Below the pieces are notes generated by a model. The model had not been told where the DNA came from, ran no database searches, and was given only the letters and a program-made list of their open reading frames with translations. From Sphingomonas parapaucimobilis NBRC 15100 (lineage in GTDB: Bacteria > Pseudomonadota > Alphaproteobacteria > Sphingomonadales > Sphingomonadaceae), in NCBI RefSeq assembly GCF_000787715.1, contig NZ_BBPI01000087.1, positions 32,844 to 96,843 of the forward strand: a stretch of 64,000 bases of DNA, read 5' to 3'. This document shows positions 1-8,453 of the stretch, one piece after another (the first letter of the stretch is position 1; every line of letters starts with the position of its first letter). The translations under genes were made by a program, and so were the position numbers.

Positions 1-42
1 GAGGGTGCGTGCCGTTGCGGCATCGGCCGAAGGGGGACTGGG

Positions 43-984
43 TTGATTGCTGCACCGTTGATGGCATTGCTGGCGACGACGTCCTCGCCCCTGCAAGGGA
101 CGGTTCCTCCGGCCGGGGATTTCGACACGGTCTCGATCACCGTTGCGGAAGTCCATGCGTTCGACCCGGCGGACTTCGACCAGGCCCCGCCCCCCAGGAA
201 ACAAGGCGATCCCAACGCAGGCCCCGACACGGGCGACGAGATCGTGGTCACGGCGAGCCGCCACCGGGCGGACGATCCTATACACGAAGTGAATAGGGCG
301 TCCTTCGCGCTGACCGAGACGGTGGACGACGCGGTCATGGCGCCGGTCGCCCATGCTTACCAACGGACGACACCAAAGCCGATCCGAACCGGTTTGCGCA
401 ACGTCTTCGCCAATCTGCGCGAACCTGTGGCCTTCGCCAATTTCCTGCTGCAACTGAAAATCGGCAAGGCGGCGGAAACGGCGGGCCGCTTTGCGATCAA
501 TTCGACGCTCGGCCTGGCGGGTGTGATCGACGTCGCGCGCCGATGCCCGTTCAACCTTCCCCGCCGCCCGAACGGCTTTTCGGACACGCTGGGCTTTTAT
601 GGCGTGAAGCCGGGGCCGTTCCTGTTCGTGCCGCTGATCGGGCCGACGACGCTGCGCGATCTGGTCGGCGGCACGGTGGACGGAGTCGCATCGCCGCTGA
701 TCATCGGCGGGCCGTTCCGCAACCGGGCCTATATCATCACCAGCAATATTTTCCGCACACTCGATCGCCGCGCCGAAATGGATGAGGAATTGCGCACCAT
801 GCGCGAACAGCCCGATCCCTATGTCGCACGGCGGGATCGCTATCTCGATCGGCGGGAGGCGCGGGCGCGGCGGCTGAAGGGGCTGGGCGATGCCGAAACC
901 ATGGTGGGGGAAACGCCCTATGGCCAGATCGATCCCTCAGCGAACGCCCATGGCTGCCACCATGGCCGAGACCAGCACGAGTGA
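43..984 (+). CDS. mlaA: MlaA (VacJ) family lipid-asymmetry protein, possibly 5'-partial
   Basis: MlaA proteins sit in the outer membrane and pass mislocalised phospholipids to the Mla pathway. The 313-residue product has the family core from about residue 75 to 260, including DPIHEVNRASFALTETVDD near its start and the stretch NSTLGLAGVIDVA. The TTG start at 43 follows an AGGGGG Shine-Dalgarno-like run, but the frame is open back to base 1, so the true start may lie outside the window. The N-terminus is hydrophobic but has no lipobox cysteine, unlike E. coli MlaA. No mlaBCDEF genes are nearby. The family assignment is firm; lipidation and exact start are uncertain. Confidence 0.85.
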   Translation: MIAAPLMALLATTSSPLQGTVPPAGDFDTVSITVAEVHAFDPADFDQAPPPRKQGDPNAGPDTGDEIVVTASRHRADDPIHEVNRASFALTETVDDAVMAPVAHAYQRTTPKPIRTGLRNVFANLREPVAFANFLLQLKIGKAAETAGRFAINSTLGLAGVIDVARRCPFNLPRRPNGFSDTLGFYGVKPGPFLFVPLIGPTTLRDLVGGTVDGVASPLIIGGPFRNRAYIITSNIFRTLDRRAEMDEELRTMREQPDPYVARRDRYLDRREARARRLKGLGDAETMVGETPYGQIDPSANAHGCHHGRDQHE

Positions 985-1098
985 CCGCAACCGTCAAAGC
1001 ACCATCTTTTCGGATAAACCGATTGCGGAGTCCCCGCATCGACTTCGTCTCTCGCACATCACCGCCCAGTTTGAGACGGCCGGATGGAAGGACGAACG

Positions 1099-1518
1099 AT
1101 GCGACTTGTTGCCTTATGCCTGGCCTCTCTACTCCTATCGGCAACGCTGATCCCGAACACCGCACACGGGCAGAGCTGGCACCGGGACGGATATGATCGC
1201 AGCGGATACCACGACTATCGCGACGGCTATGACGATGGCGGCGGCGACGGGTATCGGGATGGTCATGACGACGGTTACGAGCGGGGGCATGGCGACGGCT
1301 ATCATCGCGGCTATGCCGATGGCCGGGACGATGACCGCCCTGCCGGCAATCCCTGCCGTGCGCAGGGCGGTGCCGGGGCGCTATTGGGTGCGGTCGGTGG
1401 TGGCTTGGCGGGTCATCTGGTCTCGGGACGCCGCGACAAGTTGATGGGAACGGCACTCGGCGCGCTGGCGGGCGGGGTCGCGGGCGACGCCATCCACCGC
1501 CGCGATCGCTGCCGGTAA
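1099..1518 (+). CDS. Secreted glycine-zipper protein with a Tyr/Asp/Gly-rich repeat
   Basis: This 139-residue protein has a signal peptide (MRLVALCLASLLLSATL, cleavage probably after AHG). A region of about 55 residues built from degenerate DGY/RDG units follows, then a C-terminal glycine-zipper segment (GGAGALLGAVGGGLAGHL, then GTALGALAGGVAGDAI) of the type found in 2TM outer-membrane-associated proteins. The ATG at 1099 is preferred over 1084 because AAGGA lies 7-11 bases before it. The glycine zipper suggests membrane insertion or oligomerisation; the acidic Tyr repeat has no function I can name. It is a stand-alone gene. Confidence 0.75.
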   Translation: MRLVALCLASLLLSATLIPNTAHGQSWHRDGYDRSGYHDYRDGYDDGGGDGYRDGHDDGYERGHGDGYHRGYADGRDDDRPAGNPCRAQGGAGALLGAVGGGLAGHLVSGRRDKLMGTALGALAGGVAGDAIHRRDRCR

Positions 1519-1631
1519 TCAATCTCAAAAAAAGTTATTCAGGCAATTGAGGTGCGGCCTGGACCATTTCGTCACAGCATCGATGGATGATGCCATCGAA
1601 CAAGATATCACGACACCGGGATTTCACCGAC

Positions 1632-2330
1632 ATGCCCAAGACCTTCACCTTCCTGAGCCTTGCCATTGCCACCGCCATGACTGCGATGGCCGCGCCGGCA
1701 TCGGCACAAGTGACTATCGGCGGACCATATATCGTCGGCCGCATCGGTTCGCTGATCGATTCCGATCTGAAGATGAAGGGGCCGGACACGGCGCCACCCT
1801 CGACCTTCCTGGCGAATGTCGACTTCCGGCGCGGCAAGTCGCTTGAGGGTGGCCTGGGCTATGATCTGGGCGGCTACCGGCTGGAAGCGACGGTCGGCTA
1901 CACGTCGGCTCGCGCCAATGCCAAGCGCCTCGATACCGCGTCGCTGGTATCCGATGGTCGGTCCAAGACACTCAGCCTGGGTCTGGCGGGCTATGTCGAC
2001 GTGCCGGTGGAAGGCCCGCTCCGCCCCTTTGTCGGTGGTGGCATCGATATCGTCCGCGTGACCGAACGCCTGTCGCGCACGACGCGGACCGGCGGCCAGG
2101 GCAGCACCATGAACGGGCGGGACTGGGGCTTTCGGTGGCATGCCGATGCGGGTGTCGGCTATGCACTGAGCGACAGCACGACGGTCGAACTCGCGGGTCG
2201 CTACGCGCAGACCACCGGACTCCAGTTCGCAGGGCGGATGCCGCTCGCCAATGGCGGGACCGCCGCCACCAGCTACAAGCCGAAACTCACGGCTACCGCG
2301 ATCACCGTCGGACTGCGCCAGCGCTTCTGA
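1632..2330 (+). CDS. Outer membrane beta-barrel protein (OmpA/Omp25-like)
   Basis: The 232-residue product starts with a clear signal peptide ending ASA-Q. It continues with alternating hydrophobic/polar strands rich in Gly, Tyr and Arg, and ends in a terminal phenylalanine (GLRQRF), the usual outer membrane barrel signature. Repeated patterns such as LEGGLGYDLGGYRLEATVGY resemble small porin-like barrels of the Omp25 type. The ATG at 1632 was chosen because the signal peptide begins there; the frame is open further upstream. It precedes the RND pump genes by 151 bases, but nothing shows co-function. Confidence 0.75.
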   Translation: MPKTFTFLSLAIATAMTAMAAPASAQVTIGGPYIVGRIGSLIDSDLKMKGPDTAPPSTFLANVDFRRGKSLEGGLGYDLGGYRLEATVGYTSARANAKRLDTASLVSDGRSKTLSLGLAGYVDVPVEGPLRPFVGGGIDIVRVTERLSRTTRTGGQGSTMNGRDWGFRWHADAGVGYALSDSTTVELAGRYAQTTGLQFAGRMPLANGGTAATSYKPKLTATAITVGLRQRF

Positions 2331-2481
2331 CGGTGTGGCTGGCGGGCGGGCACTCCCTGCCGTCCGCCAGCCCTCCTCCCCACGACGCCCTCCCCCGCCG
2401 ATCACGGCGCCCCACGGCCTGTCCCGGGGCGTACCGTGCCCTGTCGGCCGCCCCGTTCCTGTCAGATCGGACGTTCGCTTC

Positions 2482-3741
2482 ATGCCCGATACCCATAGCG
2501 TGGCCACCCGGCGGCTGTCCCGGCGTGCCCAGGCCACCGTCCTCGCCATCGCCGCCGGTCTGCTGGCGACCGGAACGGGGGTCTTTGCCGTATCGAACAG
2601 GCTCACCGACAAGGCGACGGCTCCCGCCGTCCCCCGCCCGCCGGGCTTTCGACCGACGCCGCAGCAGCGCCAGTCGCTGACGATCGAGACGGTCGGCAGC
2701 ACCCCGACGCCCGCCGCCACGATCGAGGCGACCGGCACGATCGCCGTCGACGGCAATCGCAGCACGCCCGTCTCCCCGCCCTTCGGGGGCATGGTCACCC
2801 GGCTGCTGGTCGAACCCGGACAGCATGTCGCCCGGGGTCAGCCGCTGATGACGGTCAAGTCGGTCGAATATGTCGAGGCCCGCGACGCGCTGGTCGCGGC
2901 GAGCGCGCAGCACCGCGCGGTCGTGTCGCAATGGCGACTCGCACGGCAGAATGCCGATCGTTATGGCGAGATCTACCGGACGGCGGGCGGCGCGCTGAAG
3001 GATTATCAGCAGGCATTGAGCGCGGTCGCCACCGCCGAGGGCGCGGTACAGGCCGCCGCCGCGAACGTGTCCGGCGCGCGCGGGAAGCTGGCGGTCTATG
3101 GCATGACGGCCTCCGCCATGCGGGCGCTGGAGAGCCGCCAGGGCGCCGGTGCCGCCGAAACCATCGTCCGCGCGCCCATAGCGGGCGTCATCGCGCGGCG
3201 CGACGTGGCGGCGGGCCAGTATATCGACGGCAAGGGGTCGGCGGTCATCGTCATCACCGACCCGTCCGCCGTCTGGCTGATCGCGCAGATCGCCGAACAG
3301 GACGCCGCGCATGTCCGCGTCGGCGATGCGGTGACGGTGACGACCCCGGCCTGGCCCGGTCGCCGCTTCACCGCGAAGGTGGCGCAGGTGGGGGCGGGCC
3401 TGGACCCCGCCTCGCACCGCCTGCCGGTCCGCGCGACGATCGCGAACGCCGATGGCGCGCTGAAGCCCGACATGTTCGCCAGCTTCACCATCCTGCCCCG
3501 CGCCCCGGCCGGAGAGGCCACCCAGGCCACCGCCATGCTGATCCCCGCCAGCGCGGTGATCCGCGAAGGCGACGACGCGCGGGTGTGGGTCGCCCGGCCC
3601 GACGGCACGCTCGTTCCGCGCCGGGTCGCGACCGGCCAGCGGTCGAACGGCAAGGTCCGGGTCACGGCCGGGCTGCGCCTGGGCGAGCGCATCGTCACCG
3701 GCGGCGCCCTGTTCGTCAACGAAGCCGGGACGCAGGGCTGA
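2482..3741 (+). CDS. RND efflux periplasmic adaptor subunit (CusB/CzcB type)
   Basis: The 419-residue membrane fusion protein would link the inner membrane RND pump to the outer membrane factor. An N-terminal membrane anchor (about residues 15-35) is followed by a barrel-sandwich segment (FGGMVTRLLVEPGQHVARGQ), a helical hairpin, and beta-barrel and membrane-proximal domains. The phrase KSVEYVEARDALVAA is typical of the heavy-metal CzcB/CusB branch. No His- or Met-rich metal-binding extension is visible. The frame opens at 2251 inside the preceding gene, so the ATG at 2482 just before the anchor is the sensible start. The RND permease gene follows after 55 bases. Confidence 0.88.
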   Translation: MPDTHSVATRRLSRRAQATVLAIAAGLLATGTGVFAVSNRLTDKATAPAVPRPPGFRPTPQQRQSLTIETVGSTPTPAATIEATGTIAVDGNRSTPVSPPFGGMVTRLLVEPGQHVARGQPLMTVKSVEYVEARDALVAASAQHRAVVSQWRLARQNADRYGEIYRTAGGALKDYQQALSAVATAEGAVQAAAANVSGARGKLAVYGMTASAMRALESRQGAGAAETIVRAPIAGVIARRDVAAGQYIDGKGSAVIVITDPSAVWLIAQIAEQDAAHVRVGDAVTVTTPAWPGRRFTAKVAQVGAGLDPASHRLPVRATIANADGALKPDMFASFTILPRAPAGEATQATAMLIPASAVIREGDDARVWVARPDGTLVPRRVATGQRSNGKVRVTAGLRLGERIVTGGALFVNEAGTQG

Positions 3742-3796
3742 ACGCCCTGCCCTTCCCACCCTCGTTTCGCGTCGTCCTCCTGTCAGCGAAAGCCGC

Positions 3797-6700
3797 ATGA
3801 ACCGCATCGTCGCCTTCGCGCTGCACCAGCGCACCCTCATCGTCATCCTGCTGATCGCGCTGCTCGGCGCAGGCGGCGTCGCGTTCGGCAGGCTGAATAT
3901 CGAGGCCTATCCCGATCCCGTGCCGCCGATGGTCGAGATCGTGACCCAGAGCCCCGGCCTGTCGGCCGAGGAGATCGAACGCAACATCACGATCCCGATC
4001 GAGGTCCAGCTGGCGGGCATTCCGCATGTCACCGCCATCCGCGCCTCGACGCTGTTCGGCCTGTCCGACATCCGCGTCCAGTTCAGCTACGACTTCAGCT
4101 ATGACGAGGCGCAGCAGCGGATCATCAACCGCCTGTCGCAGATGTCGGCCCTGCCCTATGGGGCCAAGCCCGTCATCTCGCCCACCTCGCCGATCGGCGA
4201 CGTCTTCCGCTACCGCGTCAAGGGGCCGCCGGGCTATTCGGTGATGGACCTGAAGACGCTGCAGGACTGGGTGGTCGAGCGGCGGATGAAGTCGGTGCCC
4301 GGCGTGATCGACGTCATCAGCTGGGGCGGCAAGACCCGCACCTACGAGGTGGTGATCGACAATAACCGGCTGGTCGCCAACGGCATGACGGTGCAGCAGG
4401 TGCTGGCCGCGCTGGGCAAGAGCAACGCCAATGTCGGGGCGCAGACGATCGACTTCGGCCCGCAATCGGCGATCGTTCGCGGCATCGGCCTGATCCATAC
4501 GCCCGAACAGGTCGGCGCGGTGCTGGTCGGCGACCGCAACGGCGTGCCGGTGATGGTGCGCGACGTTGCCAGCATCCGGGTCGGCCATGTCCCGCGCACC
4601 GGCATTTCGGGACAGGACGCCGATGACGACATCGTCCAGGGCATCGTGCTGATGCACCGGGGCGCGCAGTCGACGCCGACGATCACGGCGGTCAAGGCGA
4701 AGGTGGCGGAGATCAACGCCTCCGGCGCGCTGCCGCTCGGCGTCTCGCTCGACCGGATCTATGATCGATCCGGCCTGATCGCATTGACCACGCGCACCGT
4801 GGTCCACAACATGATCGAGGGGATGCTGCTGATCTTCGTGATCCAATGGCTGTTCCTCGGCAATCTCCGCTCCGCCGTGATCGTCGCGGTGACGATCCCC
4901 TTTGCGCTGTCCTTTGCCGTCCTGATCCTGATCGCACAGGGCGAAAGCGCCAATTTGCTGTCCGTGGGGGCGCTCGACTTCGGCCTGATCGTCGATGCGA
5001 CGGTCATCATGGTCGAGAATATCTATCGACGACTGGCCGAACGATCGCATGGCGGCTCGACGGTGTCGACCAAAGCCGATCGGTTCGCCACGATCCAGGC
5101 CGCGGCGGGCGAGGTCAATCGCGGCATCTTCTTCGCAGCCGCCATCATCATCGCCAGCTTCATCCCGCTCTTCACCCTGTCGGGCGTCGAGGGGCATATC
5201 TTCGGCCCGATGGCCAAGACCTATGCCTATGCCATCATCGGCGGCCTGATCGCGACCTTCACCGTCTCGCCGGTCCTTGCGGCGATCCTGCTGCCCGAGC
5301 GCCTGTCCGAGGTCGAGACCCGCGTCGTGCAGTGGCTCCGCCGCCTCTACCGCCCCGCCGTCGGCTTCGCGCTCGCCAACCGGCTGCTGACGCTGGGCAT
5401 GGCGGTGTTGCTGTTCGTCGGCGCGGGCCTGGGCGTGCGGTCGCTGGGCATCGAGTTCCTGCCGCACCTCGAGGAAGGCAATATGTGGATCCGCGCCAGC
5501 CTGCCCTCCTCGATCTCGATCGCGGAGGGACAGCATGTCGTCAACGACATCCGCCGTACGATCCACGGGTTCGGCGCGGTGGAAACGGTGGTGTCGCACC
5601 AGGGCCGCCCCGACGACGGCACCGATCCGTCGGGCTTTTCCAACGTCGAATATTTCGCGCCGCTGAAGCCCGCCGCCGACTGGCCCCAGCCGATCAGCAA
5701 GGAGGAACTGACCCGGCGGATGAGCAAGGCGCTGACCGACCGCTTCCCCGGGGTCGAGTTCTCGTTCTCGCAATATATCGAGGACAATGTCAGCGAATCC
5801 TCGTCCGGGGTGAAAGGGGCCAATGCGGTCAAGCTGTTCGGTCCCGACCTTCCGACGCTTCAGCGGTTGGGCAATCAGGTACGCGACGTGCTGGCCAAGG
5901 TGGACGGGGTCGCCGATCTGGGTGCCTTCCCGCTGCTCGGCCAGCCGACCGTCCGGATCGACGTCGATCGCGATCGTGCCGCCCGCTATGGCCTCGACAC
6001 CGACGATGTGAACGATGTCGTCCGCGCCGCAGTCGGCGGGCAGGAGGTCGGTCGCCTGTACGAGCAAACCACCGACCGTAACTTCCCCATCACGGTCCGG
6101 CTGAAGCCCGAACAGCGCGATGGGCTGGAGACCATCCGCCGGATCACGGTCGGCGCGCCCGCGCCGGGCGGTGGCCTGCGCCAGGTCCCCCTGTCCGAAC
6201 TGGCGGATATCCGCCTGACGTCCGGCGCGTCCTTCATCTATCGCCAGCATCAGGAACGCTACATCCCCGTCAAGTTCGCGGTACGCGGACGCGACCTGGG
6301 CAGCACCGTCGCCGAGGCGCAGCGCCGGGTAGCGGCCGAGGTGACGCTGCCGCCGGGCTATCATGTCGAATGGGCGGGCGAGATGGGCAATCTCGACAGC
6401 GCCGTCGCCCGGCTGAAAGTCGTCGTGCCGGTCAGCCTGGCGCTGATCCTGCTGCTGCTGTTCGTCAATTTCGGATCGGCGATCGACATGCTGCTGGCCG
6501 CCTCGGTCATGCCGATGGCGCTGATCGGCGGAGTCCTGACCCTGGCGGTGACGGGCACGCCCTTCAGCATCTCGGCGGCGATCGGCTTCGTCGCGCTGCT
6601 CGGTATCTCGGCCATGGACGGGATCATCGTGCTGACCGCATTTCATCAGGCCGTCGATGAAGGCATGGAGCGAGCCACAGCCCTTGCCCATGCCTGCGAG

Positions 6701-6937
6701 ACGAGCCTGCGGCCGGTGGTCATGACGTGCATCGTCGCCGCCATCGGCCTGCTGCCTGCCGCCATGTCGACCGGAATCGGCAGTCAGGTCCAGAAGCCGC
6801 TGGCGCTGGTCGTGGTCGGGGGAATGATGCTCGCTCCCATCCTGATCCTGCTCGTCCTGCCGGTCCTGATCGACATCTTCTCTCCGCACGGACGCCGTGC
6901 GGCCGCATCCCCCCAGTCGGACGTCGCCCTGATATGA
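3797..6937 (+). CDS. RND efflux permease, heavy-metal (CusA/CzcA) family
   Basis: This 1046-residue inner membrane pump is full length for the family. It has TM1 at about residues 10-30, two large periplasmic loops and the second TM bundle at about 335-540 and 875-1035. In TM4 the proton-relay motif reads DFGLIVDATVIMVEN with Asp394, Asp400 and Glu407, matching the acidic triad of the heavy-metal (HME) RND branch. It is expected to export cations by proton antiport with the adaptor upstream and the outer membrane factor downstream; the substrate cannot be read from the sequence. The stop overlaps the next start (ATGA). Confidence 0.9.
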   Translation: MNRIVAFALHQRTLIVILLIALLGAGGVAFGRLNIEAYPDPVPPMVEIVTQSPGLSAEEIERNITIPIEVQLAGIPHVTAIRASTLFGLSDIRVQFSYDFSYDEAQQRIINRLSQMSALPYGAKPVISPTSPIGDVFRYRVKGPPGYSVMDLKTLQDWVVERRMKSVPGVIDVISWGGKTRTYEVVIDNNRLVANGMTVQQVLAALGKSNANVGAQTIDFGPQSAIVRGIGLIHTPEQVGAVLVGDRNGVPVMVRDVASIRVGHVPRTGISGQDADDDIVQGIVLMHRGAQSTPTITAVKAKVAEINASGALPLGVSLDRIYDRSGLIALTTRTVVHNMIEGMLLIFVIQWLFLGNLRSAVIVAVTIPFALSFAVLILIAQGESANLLSVGALDFGLIVDATVIMVENIYRRLAERSHGGSTVSTKADRFATIQAAAGEVNRGIFFAAAIIIASFIPLFTLSGVEGHIFGPMAKTYAYAIIGGLIATFTVSPVLAAILLPERLSEVETRVVQWLRRLYRPAVGFALANRLLTLGMAVLLFVGAGLGVRSLGIEFLPHLEEGNMWIRASLPSSISIAEGQHVVNDIRRTIHGFGAVETVVSHQGRPDDGTDPSGFSNVEYFAPLKPAADWPQPISKEELTRRMSKALTDRFPGVEFSFSQYIEDNVSESSSGVKGANAVKLFGPDLPTLQRLGNQVRDVLAKVDGVADLGAFPLLGQPTVRIDVDRDRAARYGLDTDDVNDVVRAAVGGQEVGRLYEQTTDRNFPITVRLKPEQRDGLETIRRITVGAPAPGGGLRQVPLSELADIRLTSGASFIYRQHQERYIPVKFAVRGRDLGSTVAEAQRRVAAEVTLPPGYHVEWAGEMGNLDSAVARLKVVVPVSLALILLLLFVNFGSAIDMLLAASVMPMALIGGVLTLAVTGTPFSISAAIGFVALLGISAMDGIIVLTAFHQAVDEGMERATALAHACETSLRPVVMTCIVAAIGLLPAAMSTGIGSQVQKPLALVVVGGMMLAPILILLVLPVLIDIFSPHGRRAAASPQSDVALI

Positions 6938-8370
6938 TCCGCGCCCCGCTCCTATCGCTGCTGATCCTGCCGCTCGCGGCCTGCGCGACGGTCGGCCCAA
7001 GCTTCCACGCCCCCGCCCCGCCCAAGAGCAAGGGCTATCCGGTGGCCGAGGCGGCGGGCAGCCCGGCAACCGCCCCCCAGCTGGTGCCGGGGGCCGCCGT
7101 GCCGCAACGCTGGTGGACCCTGTTCGGCAACCCCGCCCTCGATGCGCTGGTCGACGAAGCGCTGCGCGCCAATACCGACATCGCCACCGCCGAGGCCAGG
7201 CTGCGACAGGCACAGGCGCAGATGTCCGTCGCCCAGGCCGCGCGCCTGCCATCGGCGGACCTGGGCATCCAGGGCGAGAAGACCCGCACCTCGCGGTCCC
7301 TGTCGGGGGTCCTGGCCGATGACAAGCGATACCTCTACTCCTTGAGCACGACCCAGCTTTCGATCGCCTATCCGCTCGACCTGTTCGGCGGCCTGCGACG
7401 ACGCGGCGAATCCGCGCGTGCCGCGGCGGAGGTGCAGGCGCATCGACTGGCGGCGGCGCGATTGACCGTCGCCACCAACACCGCGCTCGGCATCATCCGG
7501 CTTGCTTCCATCCGCGACCGTATCGACGCCGCGCGTCGCTCTGCGTCGCTTCGCCGCCAGCTGCTCGACATATTTCGCCGCCGCTATGCACTGGGGGATA
7601 TCGGCCTGGCCGAGATCGAGGCGCAGCGGACCGCACTCGCACGCGCGGAGGGCGCGCTGCCTCCGCTCTATAAGGCAGAGGCCCATGAGCGGGCCTTGCT
7701 CGACACGTTGCTGGGGCGGGAGCCGGGTGCGGCCGCCCAGCCGCGGATCCCGCTCGATGCGCTACGCCTCCCCGCCGATCTGCCGCTCAGCCTGCCCGCC
7801 GAACTGGTGCGACAGCGACCCGATATCCTGGCCGCCCAGGCCCAGCTCCATGCGGCGAGTGCCGATGTCGGCGTCGCCATCGCCGCGCGGCTGCCGTCGA
7901 TCACGCTCAGCGGCAATGTCGGCGGGCGGGCGATCGAATTCGACCGGATGTTCGCTGGCGGCAATCCATTCTGGACGATCGTCGGCGGCCTTACCCAGCC
8001 CCTCTTTCGTGGCGGGGCGCTGCGCCGCCAGCAGGACGATGCACAGGCTGCGCTCGACGCCGCCAAGGCGCAATATCGCGGTGTCGTCCTGGCGGCGCTG
8101 GTCGATACCTCCGATGCCTTGTTCGCGGTCCGACAGGACGGCGAGGCCGTGCGCACCGCGACCATCGCCAACGAAGCGGCCCAGCATAGCCTGCAACTCG
8201 TGTCGCAGCAGGTACGGCTTGGGGCATCGGGAACATTGGAGGCCATGAACGCAGCCGCCGCCAGCGCCGATGCCCAGGCCGAACTGATCGCCGCGCGCAC
8301 CTTGCGACTGTCCGATACCGTCGCGCTCTTCCAGGCGCTCGGCGGAGGCTATTCGGTCGACACGAAATGA
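6934..8370 (+). CDS. NodT-family outer membrane efflux lipoprotein (RND operon)
   Basis: The 478-residue TolC-like outer membrane factor has a lipoprotein signal (LLILPLAAC, lipid on Cys). Two outer membrane efflux repeats follow (about residues 50-250 and 270-470), and it ends with the typical LFQALGGGYSVDTK tail. The ATG overlaps the RND permease stop, so translation is probably coupled and this is the third component of the same tripartite pump. The frame is open to 6727 inside the permease gene; the start at 6934 is fixed by the lipoprotein signal. Confidence 0.9.
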   Translation: MIRAPLLSLLILPLAACATVGPSFHAPAPPKSKGYPVAEAAGSPATAPQLVPGAAVPQRWWTLFGNPALDALVDEALRANTDIATAEARLRQAQAQMSVAQAARLPSADLGIQGEKTRTSRSLSGVLADDKRYLYSLSTTQLSIAYPLDLFGGLRRRGESARAAAEVQAHRLAAARLTVATNTALGIIRLASIRDRIDAARRSASLRRQLLDIFRRRYALGDIGLAEIEAQRTALARAEGALPPLYKAEAHERALLDTLLGREPGAAAQPRIPLDALRLPADLPLSLPAELVRQRPDILAAQAQLHAASADVGVAIAARLPSITLSGNVGGRAIEFDRMFAGGNPFWTIVGGLTQPLFRGGALRRQQDDAQAALDAAKAQYRGVVLAALVDTSDALFAVRQDGEAVRTATIANEAAQHSLQLVSQQVRLGASGTLEAMNAAAASADAQAELIAARTLRLSDTVALFQALGGGYSVDTK

Positions 8371-8453
8371 CGTCGGCCAGAGGCGGATTGCCACCCTGGC
8401 CCTTCCGCCCGCTGCGCGCGCAGCGCTGATCGCCGGTCATTCGACGGGCAGCC

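Noticed and set aside
3716..7252. A minus-strand open frame of 1178 codons
   Set aside because: It lies opposite the adaptor, RND permease and channel genes and its translation is low-complexity Arg/Asp/Gln text typical of antisense in high-GC DNA.
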